Assembly (NCBI RefSeq): GCF_018449475.1
Contig: NZ_JAHCQH010000015.1
Span: 124,001-188,000 of the forward strand
Length of the DNA: 64,000 nucleotides
Reading direction: 5' to 3'
DNA from: Ancylobacter radicis
GTDB lineage: Bacteria; Pseudomonadota; Alphaproteobacteria; Rhizobiales; Xanthobacteraceae
The notes beneath the pieces are model-generated. The model saw only the letters and a program-made list of their open reading frames with translations. It was not told where the DNA came from and ran no database searches. Position numbers and translations under genes: made by a program. Positions 54,162 through 64,000 of the stretch are shown here, one piece after another. Position 1 is the stretch's first letter, and each line of letters starts with the position of its first letter.

Positions 54162-54177
54162 GGGCCGGCCGACCGGC

Positions 54178-55620
54178 TCAGAGGAAATAGAGCCAGGTCA
54201 GCAGGGCGAAGCAGGGCAGCAGGAAGATGCCCGACCAGGCCATGTAGCCGAAGAAGCTCGGCATCGCGACGCCTCGACTCTTGGCGATGGCCAGCACCAT
54301 GAAGTTCGGCGCGTTGCCGATATAGGTGAGCGCGCCCATGAACACCGCGCCGGCCGAGATCGCCTCCAGCGTCACCGCGTATTTCGTCATGAGGGACTGC
54401 GGGTCGCCACCGGCGAGATTGAAGAACACCAGATAGGTCGGCGCGTTGTCGAGGAAGCCGGACAGCAGGCCGGTCATCCAGAAATAGCCGGCATTGACCG
54501 GCTCGCCCGCCGAATCGGTGACGAGGGCGACCAGCGGGGCCAGCGCGCCGTTCGAGCCGGCCTTGAGGATCGCGATCACCGGGATGATGGTGAGGAAGAT
54601 GGCGGCGAACAGCTTGGCCACTTCGCGGATCGGCTCCCAGTCGAAGCCGTTGCGCTCGCGGATGAAGGCGGGCGTGATCCAGATCGACACGCCGGCCAGC
54701 ACGAGAAGCGAGATGTCGCGCACCACCGAGGGCAGCGGCACATGGGTGCCGAACACGTCGAACTCGATGCCGGGCTTCCACAGCGCGCTCATCAGAATGG
54801 CCGCGATCACGCCGCCGAGCAGCGGGATGTTGCGCTTGCCGCGCAGGCCGAGGCTCTCCGTCTCCGGGGTCGGGTCGGCCTTGGGCGGCAGCCTGTCCTC
54901 GCGCGAATAGAAATAGCGGTCGAGCAGATAGAACACGACCAGCAGGATCGCCCCGATCACCGCCGTGTCGTGGAACAGGTGCTTGGTGGTCCAGAAGAAG
55001 TCGACGCCCTTGAGGAAGCCGAGGAACAGCGGCGGATCGCCGAGCGGGGTGAGCGAACCGCCAATGTTCGACACCAGGAAGATGAAGAACACCACCGTGT
55101 GCACATTGTAGCGCCGGTCGTCATTGGCGCGCAGCAGCGGGCGGATCAGCACCATGGAGGCGCCGGTGGTGCCGATGACGCTCGCCAGCAGCGTGCCGAT
55201 GGCCAGCAGGCTGGTGTTCACCCCCGGGCTGCCGCGCAGATTGCCGGTGAGCAGGATGCCGCCGGAAATGGTGAACAGCGAGAACAGCAGGGTGATGAAG
55301 GGGATGTATTCGAGCGTCGCCGCGTGCACGACCTCGTAGATCGTCAGCCCGGCGCCATAGACCGCGACGAAGGGCACGAGGAAAGCAAGCGCCCAGAACA
55401 GCGCCACCTTGCCGTAATGATGGTGCCAGAAATGGCCGGCCAGCAGCGGCATGATGGCGATGGAGAGCAGCATGCCGAGAAACGGAATGCCCCAGAGCAG
55501 CGGCAGGGTCGCCCCCTCGATCCCGGCGCCCGGCGCGGCCTGGGCGGGAATGGCGGCGCAGCACAAGAGCAGCGCGGAGGCGAACAAGGCGGCGGTGGCG
55601 GCGGCTTTCGTCGTCGGCAT
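54178..55620 (-). CDS. NhaD-like sodium:proton antiporter family protein
   Basis: Protein of 480 residues with a signal-like start and about twelve membrane helices, in the ArsB/NhaD (ion transporter) superfamily. Motifs LVSNIGGSLTPLGDPPLFLGFLKG and GFLDNAPTYLVFFNLAGG with the DNAPT segment match the sodium-proton exchanger branch. No operon partner on the same strand. Exact ion not proven. Confidence 0.82.
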   Translation of the reverse strand: MPTTKAAATAALFASALLLCCAAIPAQAAPGAGIEGATLPLLWGIPFLGMLLSIAIMPLLAGHFWHHHYGKVALFWALAFLVPFVAVYGAGLTIYEVVHAATLEYIPFITLLFSLFTISGGILLTGNLRGSPGVNTSLLAIGTLLASVIGTTGASMVLIRPLLRANDDRRYNVHTVVFFIFLVSNIGGSLTPLGDPPLFLGFLKGVDFFWTTKHLFHDTAVIGAILLVVFYLLDRYFYSREDRLPPKADPTPETESLGLRGKRNIPLLGGVIAAILMSALWKPGIEFDVFGTHVPLPSVVRDISLLVLAGVSIWITPAFIRERNGFDWEPIREVAKLFAAIFLTIIPVIAILKAGSNGALAPLVALVTDSAGEPVNAGYFWMTGLLSGFLDNAPTYLVFFNLAGGDPQSLMTKYAVTLEAISAGAVFMGALTYIGNAPNFMVLAIAKSRGVAMPSFFGYMAWSGIFLLPCFALLTWLYFL

Positions 55621-55861
55621 CGGTGTTCCCTACGGCTCGATGAGGTGGCCCCCCGGTTAGCAACCCCCTCCCCCGGTGTCGAGCAAAACCGGATTTGCCT
55701 GCTGCCGATGTGATCGCGATTGGGGCTCCCACTGAGCCGTGGCGCGGGTTCCGCGCCGGACTCGCACGCACGTGGTGCGGGTTTGGCGCGGGCTTGGCGC
55801 CGATGGCCGCGCTGCGCTAGACAGGGCGGTCGCCGTGCCGCCGCACGGCCGTGAGGTTTGC

Positions 55862-56467
55862 ATGTCCCGCGCCGTTGCCGGTCCCGAGATCGAACGCCTG
55901 ATCCAGCTGCTCGCCCGCGTGCCCGGCCTCGGCCCGCGCTCGGCCCGGCGCGCCGCGCTCCAGCTCATCAAGAAGCGCGAGCAGTTGATGAGCCCGCTCG
56001 CCGGGGCGATGCAGGAGGTGCTCGGCAAGATCAGCACCTGCCGGGTCTGCGGCAATCTCGATGTGCGCGATCCCTGCTCGGTCTGCACCGACGCGACGCG
56101 CGACCCGACGCTGCTGATCGTCGTCGCCGACGTGGCGGATCTGTGGGCGCTGGAGCGGGCCGGCGCGCTCAATGCCCGCTACCATGTGCTGGGCGGCACG
56201 CTCTCCCCGCTCGACGGCATCGGCCCGGACGATCTGAACATCCCCGCGCTCATCGCGCGCGCCCAGGACGAGGCCGTCGGCGAGGTGCTGCTGGCGCTGG
56301 GGGCGACGGTGGATGGCCAGACCACCGCCCATTACATCACCGAATTGCTGCGCGAGAGCGGGGTGAAGGTGACCCGCCTCGCCCATGGCGTGCCGGTGGG
56401 CGGCGAGCTGGACTATCTCGACGAGGGCACGCTGTCGGCGGCGATCCGCTCGCGCACCAGCCTTTAA
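55862..56467 (+). CDS. recR: recombination mediator protein RecR
   Basis: Protein of 201 residues: helix-hairpin-helix [23 protein letters not shown], zinc finger [16 protein letters not shown], Toprim [18 protein letters not shown], and Walker-like [14 protein letters not shown]. Works with RecF/RecO to load RecA on single-stranded gaps. ATG at 55862 chosen for the usual start; the upstream frame is unsupported. The usual dnaX and ybaB neighbours are not here. Its stop overlaps that of the AmpG-like gene by four bases. Confidence 0.95.
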   Translation: MSRAVAGPEIERLIQLLARVPGLGPRSARRAALQLIKKREQLMSPLAGAMQEVLGKISTCRVCGNLDVRDPCSVCTDATRDPTLLIVVADVADLWALERAGALNARYHVLGGTLSPLDGIGPDDLNIPALIARAQDEAVGEVLLALGATVDGQTTAHYITELLRESGVKVTRLAHGVPVGGELDYLDEGTLSAAIRSRTSL

Positions 56468-57840
56468 CCGGTCGCGGCCAGCGTGCGGAAATGCCCGCGC
56501 GCCTGGAGATAGGCCAGCAGGACGAGGCTCGGCACGGCGGCGATCAGCGAGCCGGCGAAGAACCAGAACCAGCCGAGTTCGGTCGCGACATAGCCGGCCG
56601 AGGCGGCGAGATAGGTCCGCCCGGTCGCCGCCAGCGCGGTCAGCAGCGCGTATTGCGTCGCGGTGTGCAGCGGGTTGCGGCACAGGCCCGAGAGATAGGC
56701 GACGAAGATCACCGTGCCGATGGCGCCGGTGAAATTCTCCGCCACGATGGCGATGGACAGGGCGGTGTAGTCGTGCCCCTGCGTCGCCAGCCAGGCGAAG
56801 GACAGGTTCGAGCCGCTCTGCAGGATGGCGCCGATCCACAGCATGGTGGGAAGCGGCAGGGTCCGCGCCGCCATGCCGCCGACAATGCCGCCGACCAGCG
56901 TCGCGCCGAGGCCGAGGCCCTTCACAATGGTCGCGTAATCCGTGCGGGTGAAGCCGAGATCAATGACGAAGGGCGCGGTCATGGCGCCGGCAAAGGCGTC
57001 GCAGAATTTGTAGAGCACCACGAAGGCGAGGATGGCGATGGCGAGCGGCTGGCCGAGAAACTCGGTGAAGGCGCTGATCGCCGCGCGCAGCACCCGCTTC
57101 ACCGGGGATTCCGCCGCCTGCGCCGCCGTCTCGCGCCCGGCCGGCGGGGTGGGCTCGCCCGAACAGAGCGTGGTGATGAGGCCGATGCCGACGCAGCCGG
57201 CCATGGCGAGATAGCCCCAGCGCCAGGCGGCCGCCGCGTCGAGGCCGAACCCGTCCTGGATGAAGGTGACAAGGAACAGCGCCCCGGCGGTCGAGACCAG
57301 CATGCCGACCCGGTAGGCGAAGACATAGGCGGCCATGCCGGCAGCCTGTTCGGACAGGTCGAGGCGCTCGACGCGGTAGGCGTCGATCACGATGTCCTGC
57401 GTCGCCGAGGCGGCGGCAACCAGCAGCGCGGCGAGCGCGACCAGCCATGGCGCGGTGCGCGGATCGACGCTCGCCAGCAGGCAGATGGCGCCGGCGAGCA
57501 GCAACTGGGCGAACACCATCCAGCCCCGGCGGCGCCCGAGCCAGCGCGACAGCAGCGGAACGGGCAGCGCGTCGACCACGGGGGCCCAGAGGAACTTGAT
57601 CGCGTAGGGCGTGCCGACCAGCGCGAACAGGCCGATGGTGGTGAGATCGACCCCCGCCTCGCGCATCCAGATCAGCAGCGTCGAGCCCGACAGCGCCAGC
57701 GGCAGGCCGGAGGAGAAACCCAGCAGCAGGATGGCGATGACGCGCGGGCGCAGATAGACGGCGAGGCCGGCGAGGAAGCCCTTCTCACGCGGGTCGGCGG
57801 CCAGGGGAGGGCCGGCCTGTTGGCGGGCAGCGTCGGTCAT
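56464..57840 (-). CDS. AmpG-like muropeptide MFS permease
   Basis: Protein of 458 residues with twelve to fourteen helices. [58 protein letters not shown] is the AmpG signature that brings in GlcNAc-anhydroMurNAc peptides from peptidoglycan turnover; [15 protein letters not shown] and [15 protein letters not shown] are typical too. ATG at 57840. Fits with the SleB-type hydrolase in the same genome, but they are not clustered. Confidence 0.9.
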   Translation of the reverse strand: MTDAARQQAGPPLAADPREKGFLAGLAVYLRPRVIAILLLGFSSGLPLALSGSTLLIWMREAGVDLTTIGLFALVGTPYAIKFLWAPVVDALPVPLLSRWLGRRRGWMVFAQLLLAGAICLLASVDPRTAPWLVALAALLVAAASATQDIVIDAYRVERLDLSEQAAGMAAYVFAYRVGMLVSTAGALFLVTFIQDGFGLDAAAAWRWGYLAMAGCVGIGLITTLCSGEPTPPAGRETAAQAAESPVKRVLRAAISAFTEFLGQPLAIAILAFVVLYKFCDAFAGAMTAPFVIDLGFTRTDYATIVKGLGLGATLVGGIVGGMAARTLPLPTMLWIGAILQSGSNLSFAWLATQGHDYTALSIAIVAENFTGAIGTVIFVAYLSGLCRNPLHTATQYALLTALAATGRTYLAASAGYVATELGWFWFFAGSLIAAVPSLVLLAYLQARGHFRTLAATG

Positions 57841-57977
57841 GGCGGGGCGCATCCGTCGAACAGCCCGATTCGCCTCGGGCAGCAAATGTCTAGCGCGGAC
57901 GCGAAAACCTGTCGCGGACGGCGGGAACAGGGGGCGCGCTCAGGCGCCGGGCGCGATGCCAGAAACAAGCGCCCGAA

Positions 57978-58898
57978 TCAGACGCCCGTCGGGGTGGATG
58001 GGGACGGTGTCTCGCCCTTGGCCGTCACCGGGATGACGTCGACCGCGACGGAGAGCTTCTGCCGGCCGGAGCCGAGCAGCACGCCGCCGATCGGCGCCAC
58101 GTCGGAATAATCGCGCCCCACCGCCAGCACGACATGATCGGTGGAAACGCGCAGCGCGTTGGTCGGATCGAGCCCGACCCAGCCAATGGCCGCCCCGCAC
58201 CACACCGCGACCCAGGCATGGGTGGCATCCGCGCCCTGCAGGCGCTCCTTGCCCGGCGGCGGCTCGGTGCGCAGGAAGCCGGAGACATAGGCCGCCGGCA
58301 GGCCAAGCCCGCGCAGGCCGGCGATCATGATATGGGCGAAGTCCTGACAGACGCCGCGCCGGATGGTGAAGGCCTCCAGCGCCGGGGTGGTCACCTCGGT
58401 GGCGCGGGAATCGTAGGTGAATTCCTCATGCAGCCGGTGCATCAGGTCGATGGCGCCGGCGATCATCGCCCGGCCGGCCGGGAAACTCGCCGCCGCCCAG
58501 TCGGTGATCGGCGCGCTGAGCGGCACGATGTGGCTGGGAAAGACATAATGCACCGGCGAGGCGGGCGACATGTCGAGCGTCGCCGCGACCGCCTCGCGAA
58601 CCGCCTCCCAGCCCGGCGCGGTGTCGGCGTCCCAGTCCGGGGAAGGCTGCACCTCGACCCGCGCACGGGTGCGCACCCGGAATTCGGTGTGCGGCGTCTC
58701 GATGCGGATATGCACCACCTGATTGCCGAAGAAGTCGCGCGTCTCGGTCCATTCCACCGGTTCGGGCTCGACGCTGAAATGACTGGCCACGACGCGCTGG
58801 CCGGGACGGTCGACCGGCACCATGCGCACCACATGGCGCGCCACCGGCACCGCGAAGGCGTAGGAATAGGCGGTGGTCTGGTGGATGTCGTAGAACAT
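57978..58898 (-). CDS. transglutaminase-like cysteine protease-fold protein
   Basis: Protein of 306 residues. The N-terminal beta domain (YDIHQTTAYSYAFAVPVARHVVRMVPVDRPGQRV) leads to the transglutaminase core: TIRRGVCQDFAHIMIAGLRGLGLPAAYVSG (catalytic Cys), GADATHAWVAVWCG (His) and VGLDPTNAL (Asp). Third gene of the operon with DUF2126 transglutaminase and ATP-grasp/alpha-E protein, ten bp after the latter. The triad suggests peptide or isopeptide cleavage or transfer. Confidence 0.9.
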   Translation of the reverse strand: MFYDIHQTTAYSYAFAVPVARHVVRMVPVDRPGQRVVASHFSVEPEPVEWTETRDFFGNQVVHIRIETPHTEFRVRTRARVEVQPSPDWDADTAPGWEAVREAVAATLDMSPASPVHYVFPSHIVPLSAPITDWAAASFPAGRAMIAGAIDLMHRLHEEFTYDSRATEVTTPALEAFTIRRGVCQDFAHIMIAGLRGLGLPAAYVSGFLRTEPPPGKERLQGADATHAWVAVWCGAAIGWVGLDPTNALRVSTDHVVLAVGRDYSDVAPIGGVLLGSGRQKLSVAVDVIPVTAKGETPSPSTPTGV

Positions 58899-58908
58899 GC
58901 CCGCCCCC

Positions 58909-61416
58909 TTACGCCAACAGGTCCCAGGGTGTCTCGACCGGCAGGCGGTGAATGAAATACCGCTCGGCCACCTCGTCGGACAGCTCCATCAGATGGGCCT
59001 CGACCTCGCGCAGCCGCTCATCGTCGAACTCGATGGCGTCGAACGCCTTCATCGAGGCGGCAAGGCGCGCGGCCAGGCGCTCCTCGGGCGGGGGCGGCTC
59101 GTCGCCGATATGGCCGGGCAGCTGGTCGAGATGGGCCATGATGGCGTCGATCTGATAGGCCAGCGAGCGCGGATTGACCGGCTCCAGCAGCACCAGATCG
59201 AGCACCGGCGCGCGGCTTTCCACCATCACATAGCGCGAGCGATAGGTGATCTGGCTGTCGCAGAGCTCCAGCAGCACGTCGAGCGTGCCGGCGGTCGGCG
59301 CCTCGCCGACCAGCGCGCGGGCAAAGCGGCAGGTGGCGATGGCGCGCTCGATGCGGCGGCCGAGATCGAGAAAACGCCAGCCGGCCAGCCGGTTCATGTT
59401 CTCCGAGGCAAGGCCGGAGAAGGCGGCGAGCGCGCGCAGCGCCCGGTCGGTGCGCTCATAGGTGTCCGGCTCGGCGGTGGAGACCGGCTCAGTCATCATC
59501 AGGGACAGATCGGCCAGGGTGCGCCACGCATCCGGGGAGAGGCGGTCGCGGATGACCGAGGCCGCCTGACGGGCGGATTCGATGAGGTTCGGCACGGCGC
59601 CGGGCAGATCGCGCCGGGTGAGCGCGGCCAGCGCGTGGCGCGCCGGGCGGATGCGGGCCAGATCGGCCGGCACCGCGCCCCAATATTGCAGCAGCCCCAT
59701 CAGCTTGGCGACCGACGAGCCGCCGCCCTCGGCGGAGGAGGACAGGCGCCCGACCAGCGTGCGCAGCAGGCGCAGCGTCATCTCGGCGCGCTCCACATAG
59801 CGCCCGAGCCAGAAGAAATTATCCGCCGCCCGGCTGGGCAGCGGCCCGGTCTGGCGCTTGATCTCCACCCGGTCGACCATCGGCAGCAGCGTGGTCTGCT
59901 CGACCGGGCTGTCGTCGAGCACCCAGACATCGGCCGAGCGCCCGCCGCCCTGCATGGTGACGGCGCGGGCATCGAGGCTGTCCGAGACACGGCAGAAGCC
60001 GCCCGGCATCACCTTCCAGCCATTCTCCGTCGCCGCCGCGAAGATGCGCAGGATGAAGGGGCGCGGCTCCAGCTTGCCATTGTGCCAGACCGGCATGGTG
60101 GACAGGCGCGCCGCCTCCTGCCCGACAAAGTCGACGCCGCGGGTGCGGATGGCCGCCTCCAGCGCCGCGCGGGCCTCCCGGTTGAGATCGGCGCCGATCA
60201 CCGAGCCCTTGTCGAGCAGGCCCGGCAGGGTGCGCTGGAAGGCCGGCGAGAGGACGAGATCGTCGAGCCCAGCGATGACCCGGCGGCGCTCGGCCTCCTG
60301 CCCGCACCACCAGGTGGCGACATTGGGCATCAGCAGGTTCTCGCCCAGCACGCGCGGGCCGAGGCGCGGCAGGAAGCCCATCAGCGCGGGCGCTTCCAGC
60401 ACGCCGGCGCCCACCGCATTGGCCACCGCCACGCCGCCCGAACGGATCGCCTGGACGAGGCCGGGAATGCCGAGCCGCGAGCGCGGGTTGAGCTCCAGCG
60501 GGTCGGTATAGTCGGAATCGAGCCGGCGCAGCAGCACGTCGACGCGCTTCAGCCCGGCCACGGTGCGGACATAGACGAGGTTGTCGCGCACCGTCAGATC
60601 CTCGCCCTCCAGCAGCACGAAGCCGAGATAGCGGGCGAGATAGGCGTGTTCGAAATAGGTCTCGTTGAGCGGGCCGGGGGTGAGCAGCCCCACCCGGCCC
60701 TCGCCGGAGCGGTCGAGCCGGGTCAGCCCCGCCCGCATCGCCTGGAAATAGCCGGCGAGCCTGACGACGTTGAGCGAGCGGGACAGGTCCGGCAAAGCGC
60801 GCGAGATGGCGATGCGGTTCTCCAGCGCATAGCCCGCGCCCGAGGGCGACTGGGTACGGTCGGAGATCACCCACCAGCGCCCGTCCGGCCCGCGGCCGAT
60901 GTCGACGGCATAGATGCGCAGGAAGCTGCCGCCATGGGGATCGACGCCGACCAGCGGGCGCAGGAAATCGGGGCTGCCGGCAATGGCCGCCGCCGGCAGC
61001 GCGCCGGCGCGCACCAGATTGCCGGGACCGTAGATGTCGCTGAGCACGCCCTCCAGAAGCTGCGCGCGCTGGATGATGCCGCGCTCGATGGCCCGCCATT
61101 CGGTCGCGTCGATGACCAGCGGCAGATGCGAGATCGGCCAGGGCCGCTCGCCGCCATTGGGATCGTCATAGACGCGGTAGAACACGCCGGAGCGGTAGAG
61201 ATGGCGGTCGGCGGCCTGAAAGCGGCGATTGACCTCTTCGACGCCCATCTCCGCCAGCGCCGCCAGCAGCGCGTGCCAATGCGCGCGCGGGTGCCCCTCG
61301 GCATCGACGAGCTCGTCGTGGACGCCGGGAAGCGGCTGGTATCCCGCCAGCAGCGCGTCGACCGCCTCCTCCTGGAAGCGGCGCGTGAGCGCCTGCGGGT
61401 CACTGCGTCTGGGCAT
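58909..61416 (-). CDS. circularly permuted ATP-grasp protein fused to alpha-E domain
   Basis: Protein of 835 residues. The first about 480 are a circularly permuted ATP-grasp ligase domain (GVFYRVYDDPNGGERPWPISHLPLVIDATEWRAIERGIIQRA; DGRWWVISDRTQSPSGAGYALENR; LLTPGPLNETYFEHAYLARYLGFVLLEGEDL). The rest is an alpha-helical alpha-E domain (ADNFFWLGRYVERAEMTLRLLRTL...RGRRIERAIATCRFA region). Fusion of the two parts is common; in other genomes they are separate. Predicted to ligate amino acids or peptides with ATP. Central gene of the transglutaminase operon; substrate unknown. Confidence 0.88.
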   Translation of the reverse strand: MPRRSDPQALTRRFQEEAVDALLAGYQPLPGVHDELVDAEGHPRAHWHALLAALAEMGVEEVNRRFQAADRHLYRSGVFYRVYDDPNGGERPWPISHLPLVIDATEWRAIERGIIQRAQLLEGVLSDIYGPGNLVRAGALPAAAIAGSPDFLRPLVGVDPHGGSFLRIYAVDIGRGPDGRWWVISDRTQSPSGAGYALENRIAISRALPDLSRSLNVVRLAGYFQAMRAGLTRLDRSGEGRVGLLTPGPLNETYFEHAYLARYLGFVLLEGEDLTVRDNLVYVRTVAGLKRVDVLLRRLDSDYTDPLELNPRSRLGIPGLVQAIRSGGVAVANAVGAGVLEAPALMGFLPRLGPRVLGENLLMPNVATWWCGQEAERRRVIAGLDDLVLSPAFQRTLPGLLDKGSVIGADLNREARAALEAAIRTRGVDFVGQEAARLSTMPVWHNGKLEPRPFILRIFAAATENGWKVMPGGFCRVSDSLDARAVTMQGGGRSADVWVLDDSPVEQTTLLPMVDRVEIKRQTGPLPSRAADNFFWLGRYVERAEMTLRLLRTLVGRLSSSAEGGGSSVAKLMGLLQYWGAVPADLARIRPARHALAALTRRDLPGAVPNLIESARQAASVIRDRLSPDAWRTLADLSLMMTEPVSTAEPDTYERTDRALRALAAFSGLASENMNRLAGWRFLDLGRRIERAIATCRFARALVGEAPTAGTLDVLLELCDSQITYRSRYVMVESRAPVLDLVLLEPVNPRSLAYQIDAIMAHLDQLPGHIGDEPPPPEERLAARLAASMKAFDAIEFDDERLREVEAHLMELSDEVAERYFIHRLPVETPWDLLA

Positions 61417-61507
61417 GGGCTCCTCTATGCGCGCGCAAGCTTGCTTGAGGCAAGCCGGCGGCGCTGATGGCGCACCGCTTCACCACAGAAAGACGGGCCG
61501 GCAGGCC

Positions 61508-61526
61508 GGCGGGGATCTCCCCCGCC
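61508..61526. other. hairpin between the DUF2126 and ATP-grasp genes
   Basis: GGCGGGG-ATCTC-CCCCGCC seven-pair stem directly after the DUF2126 stop, in a 111-bp gap. It has no T-run, so it more likely modulates or protects the transcript than ends it. Confidence 0.4.
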
Positions 61527-61527
61527 C

Positions 61528-64000
61528 TCACTGCCGGGGTGGGCGCCGCAGATCGAGCGTGGTCGGGAATTCGCCCGACGGCTCCTCCGGCGGCACGAAC
61601 ATATAGCCGGGCGTGTGGCCGAAATCCTGGAAACGCGCGAGCCGGCGGGCCTGCGCCTCATAGGAATTGACCGGGAACGTATCGTAATTGCGTCCGCCCG
61701 GATGCGCCACATGATAGACGCAGCCGCCGAGCGAGCGGTTCGACCACAGATCGACGATGTCGAAGGTCAGTGGGGCATGGACCGGAATGGTCGGGTGCAG
61801 GCCGGAGGCCGGCTGCCAGGCCTTGAAGCGCACGCCCGCGACATATTCGCCGAACCGTCCGGTCGGCATCAGCGGCAGGCGGCGGCCATTGCAGGTCACG
61901 ATGTGGCGGACCGGGTTCAGCCCCTCCATCCGGGCCTGCAGGCGCTCGACCGAGGAATCGACGAACCGCACCGTGCCGCCGACCGCCCCCTCCTCGCCCA
62001 GCACATGCCAGGGCTCCAGCGCCTGCCGCAGCTCGAGCGACACGCCGCCATGCTCGACCTGCCCGAAATAGGGGAAGCGGAACTCGCGCTGCGCCTCGAA
62101 CCACATCGGGTCGATGCGATAGCCGGCGCGGCCGAGGTCGTGCAGCACGTCCATGAAATCGGCCCAGACGAAGTGCGGCAGCATGAAGCGGTCGGCCAGC
62201 GCCGTGCCCCAGCGCACCAGCGGGCCTTCCTGCGGCTCGCGCCAGAACCAGGCGATGAGCGCGCGCAGCAGAAGCTGCTGGGCCAGACTCATGCGCCAGT
62301 CCGGCGGCATCTCGAAGGAGCGGAACTCGACAAGGCCGAGGCGCCCGGTCGGCCCGTCCGGGGAGAACAGCTTGTCGATGCAGATTTCCGAGCGATGGGT
62401 GTTGCCCGTCACATCGGTCAGCAGGTTGCGGAACAGCCGGTCGACCAGCCAGGGCGGCGGGGTCGGTCCCTTGCCCGGATTGGGCACCTGGGACATGGCG
62501 ATTTCCAGCTCATAGAGCGAATCGTGGCGCGCCTCGTCGATGCGCGGCGCCTGGCTGGTCGGGCCGATGAACAGGCCGGAGAACATGTAGGACAGCGAGG
62601 GGTGGCGCTGCCAGTAGGTGACGAGGCTCTTGAGCAGGTCCGGCCGGCGCAGGAACGGGCTGTCCGCCGGGGTGGCGCCGCCGACCACCACATGGTTGCC
62701 GCCGCCGGTGCCGGTGTGGCGCCCGTCGACCATGAACTTCTCGGTGCCGAGGCGCGAGAGCCGGGCCTCCTCATAGAGATCGCGGGTGATCTCGACGCAG
62801 GTCTTCCAGTTGGCGGCCGGATGGACGTTCACCTCGATCACGCCCGGATCGGGCGCGACGCGGATGACGTTGAGGCGCGGGTCGACCGGGGGCGTGTAGC
62901 CCTCGATATGCACGGGCATCTTGAGCTCGGTCGCCGTCACCTCGACGGCGGCGAGAAGCTCCAGATAATCCTCCAGCCGCTCGGTCGGCGGCATGAACAC
63001 GCACAGCCGCCCGTCGCGCGGCTCGATCGATATGGCGGTGCGCACCGAGCCGGTGCCGGTGAGCACCTGATGGATCTTGTCCTGCTGGCCCTCATCGGTC
63101 GCGGTGCGGCGGTAGAGCTGGTGCAGCGTCTCGGCATCCGGCAGATCGCCGGAGATCGCCATCGGGTCGGCGGGATGAACGTAAGGGTAAGCCGCCGGCG
63201 GCACCCAGGGCAGGCTGGCGAGCGGCAGGCGGAAACCGACCGGGCTGTCCCCCGGCACGAGGAACAGCTTACCCCTGCGGAAGCTCCACTTCTCGCTGAC
63301 CCAGCCGCGCACGGAGCGGGCCTGCCAGCGTTGCACGGGCAGCACATAGCCGGTGGGACGGCCGAGGCCGCGCTCGAAGATGCGGGCGATGCGCGAGCGC
63401 TCCTCCGGGTCGTCGAGCCTCGACTCCTGCGTGGTGACATTCTCCGGCAGGTCGCCCTCTTTCAGGATCCAGTGGCCGGGATCCTCATAGGCGGGCTCGA
63501 CATAGACCGGATCGAGGCCCAGCCGGGTGGCGAGGTTCTCGGTGAAGCCATGCGCCTGATCGACGGTGGCGCCGGTGACGTTCTCGGTGGCGACGAGGGT
63601 CGGATCGCGCCAGATCGGCTTGCCGTCCTTGCGCCAGTAGAGCGAGAAGGTCCAGCGCGGCAGGCTCTCGCCGGGATACCACTTGCCCTGGCCGTAATGC
63701 AGCATGCCGCCGGGCGCGAAACGCTTGCGCAGGCGCCGGATCAGGTCGTCGGCGCGCATCCGCTTGGTGGGGCCGACGGCCGAGGTGTTCCACTCGGCGC
63801 CCTGATAATCATCGATCGAGATGAAGGTCGGCTCGCCGCCCATGGTCAGGCGCACATCCTGCGCCGCCAGATCCGCATCCACCCGGTCGCCGAGCGCGTC
63901 GAGCGCCGTCCAGGCCTCGTCCGAGAAGGGCAGCGTGACGCGCGGCTTCTCGGCGACGCGCGTCACGCGCATGTCGAACTCGAAGCTGGTCTGGGTGCCC
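61528..64000 (-). CDS. DUF2126 transglutaminase-family protein, C-terminal part (start outside window)
   Basis: At least 823 residues, in frame to the right edge. The part here is the DUF2126 region: [152 protein letters not shown]. The N-terminal transglutaminase domain should lie beyond 64000. First visible gene of the operon with the ATP-grasp/alpha-E and small transglutaminase genes. Confidence 0.88.
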   Translation of the reverse strand, partial: GTQTSFEFDMRVTRVAEKPRVTLPFSDEAWTALDALGDRVDADLAAQDVRLTMGGEPTFISIDDYQGAEWNTSAVGPTKRMRADDLIRRLRKRFAPGGMLHYGQGKWYPGESLPRWTFSLYWRKDGKPIWRDPTLVATENVTGATVDQAHGFTENLATRLGLDPVYVEPAYEDPGHWILKEGDLPENVTTQESRLDDPEERSRIARIFERGLGRPTGYVLPVQRWQARSVRGWVSEKWSFRRGKLFLVPGDSPVGFRLPLASLPWVPPAAYPYVHPADPMAISGDLPDAETLHQLYRRTATDEGQQDKIHQVLTGTGSVRTAISIEPRDGRLCVFMPPTERLEDYLELLAAVEVTATELKMPVHIEGYTPPVDPRLNVIRVAPDPGVIEVNVHPAANWKTCVEITRDLYEEARLSRLGTEKFMVDGRHTGTGGGNHVVVGGATPADSPFLRRPDLLKSLVTYWQRHPSLSYMFSGLFIGPTSQAPRIDEARHDSLYELEIAMSQVPNPGKGPTPPPWLVDRLFRNLLTDVTGNTHRSEICIDKLFSPDGPTGRLGLVEFRSFEMPPDWRMSLAQQLLLRALIAWFWREPQEGPLVRWGTALADRFMLPHFVWADFMDVLHDLGRAGYRIDPMWFEAQREFRFPYFGQVEHGGVSLELRQALEPWHVLGEEGAVGGTVRFVDSSVERLQARMEGLNPVRHIVTCNGRRLPLMPTGRFGEYVAGVRFKAWQPASGLHPTIPVHAPLTFDIVDLWSNRSLGGCVYHVAHPGGRNYDTFPVNSYEAQARRLARFQDFGHTPGYMFVPPEEPSGEFPTTLDLRRPPRQ

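Noticed and set aside
58897-61467. Plus-strand open frame of 856 codons
   Set aside because: Antisense to the ATP-grasp/alpha-E gene, which has recognisable domains.

Overview
The window is GC-rich chromosomal DNA from an alphaproteobacterium of the order Hyphomicrobiales (Rhizobiales), most likely Xanthobacteraceae or a close relative. The evidence is the separate F0 ATP synthase operon atpI-B-E-F'-F, a CcrM-type GANTC methyltransferase, the chvI-chvG-hprK-EIIA-HPr-ahcY block with a pckA-like gene nearby, a DRL (DXR-like) oxidoreductase, and the palindromic GTCATGGCCGGG/GTCATCCCCGGG repeats common in this group. Nearly all sequence is coding. I saw no tRNA, rRNA, CRISPR array, transposase, prophage or plasmid gene.

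Layout. 0-8 kb: 5' part of dxs, a membrane alpha/beta hydrolase with an ICMT-like methyltransferase and a DUF1272 protein, DUF1284, xseB, a histone-deacetylase-family amidohydrolase, a Sua5/TsaC tRNA-modification enzyme and a SleB-type cell-wall hydrolase. 8-11 kb: F0 ATP synthase operon with a recognisable promoter and terminator. 11-24 kb: smc, an Lrp/AsnC regulator with an EamA transporter, a second ICMT-like protein, a FUSC transporter, ccrM-gst, csbD, mutY, a DciA/DUF721 protein and dsbA. The orientation of mutY-DUF721-dsbA against smc suggests a local inversion. 23-31 kb: VOC protein with a radical SAM protein behind a probable LexA box, a small glycosyltransferase, moaB, a zinc metallopeptidase, and a quinone/electrophile-type cluster (ring-cleaving dioxygenase, esterase, divergent LysR regulator, OhrR-like MarR regulator). 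31-33.4 kb: a SorC-type sugar-sensing regulator followed by a DRL/SAF oxidoreductase. 33.5-40 kb: GtrA, GT39-like and GT2 operon opposite a ChbG/HpnK deacetylase, then DUF983, ExoD and small proteins. 40-45.4 kb: YegD-type Hsp70, a double-PAS diguanylate cyclase, a VOC protein, ferredoxin-NADP reductase and a GNAT acetyltransferase. 45.4-54 kb: ahcY, HPr, EIIA, HprK, ChvG, ChvI, then HugZ-type protein and a PEP-carboxykinase homologue that has lost its metal ligands. 54-64 kb: NhaD-like antiporter, recR, an AmpG-like permease, and an operon of transglutaminase, ATP-grasp/alpha-E and DUF2126 transglutaminase that runs off the right edge.

The most unusual item is the gene at 52013-53611. It sits at the normal pckA locus and keeps the PEPCK fold and P-loop, but all three canonical Mn2+ ligands and other active-site residues are replaced, so it looks like a pseudoenzyme or a repurposed kinase-fold protein. 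Other leads are the DRL-SorC pair (a possible second DXR), a perfect 22-bp-arm operator before ahcY (SahR-like), twin 13-bp operators 30 bp apart in the dioxygenase/LysR gap, a LexA box before the radical SAM gene, and the transglutaminase/ATP-grasp/alpha-E operon without a visible Anbu peptidase.
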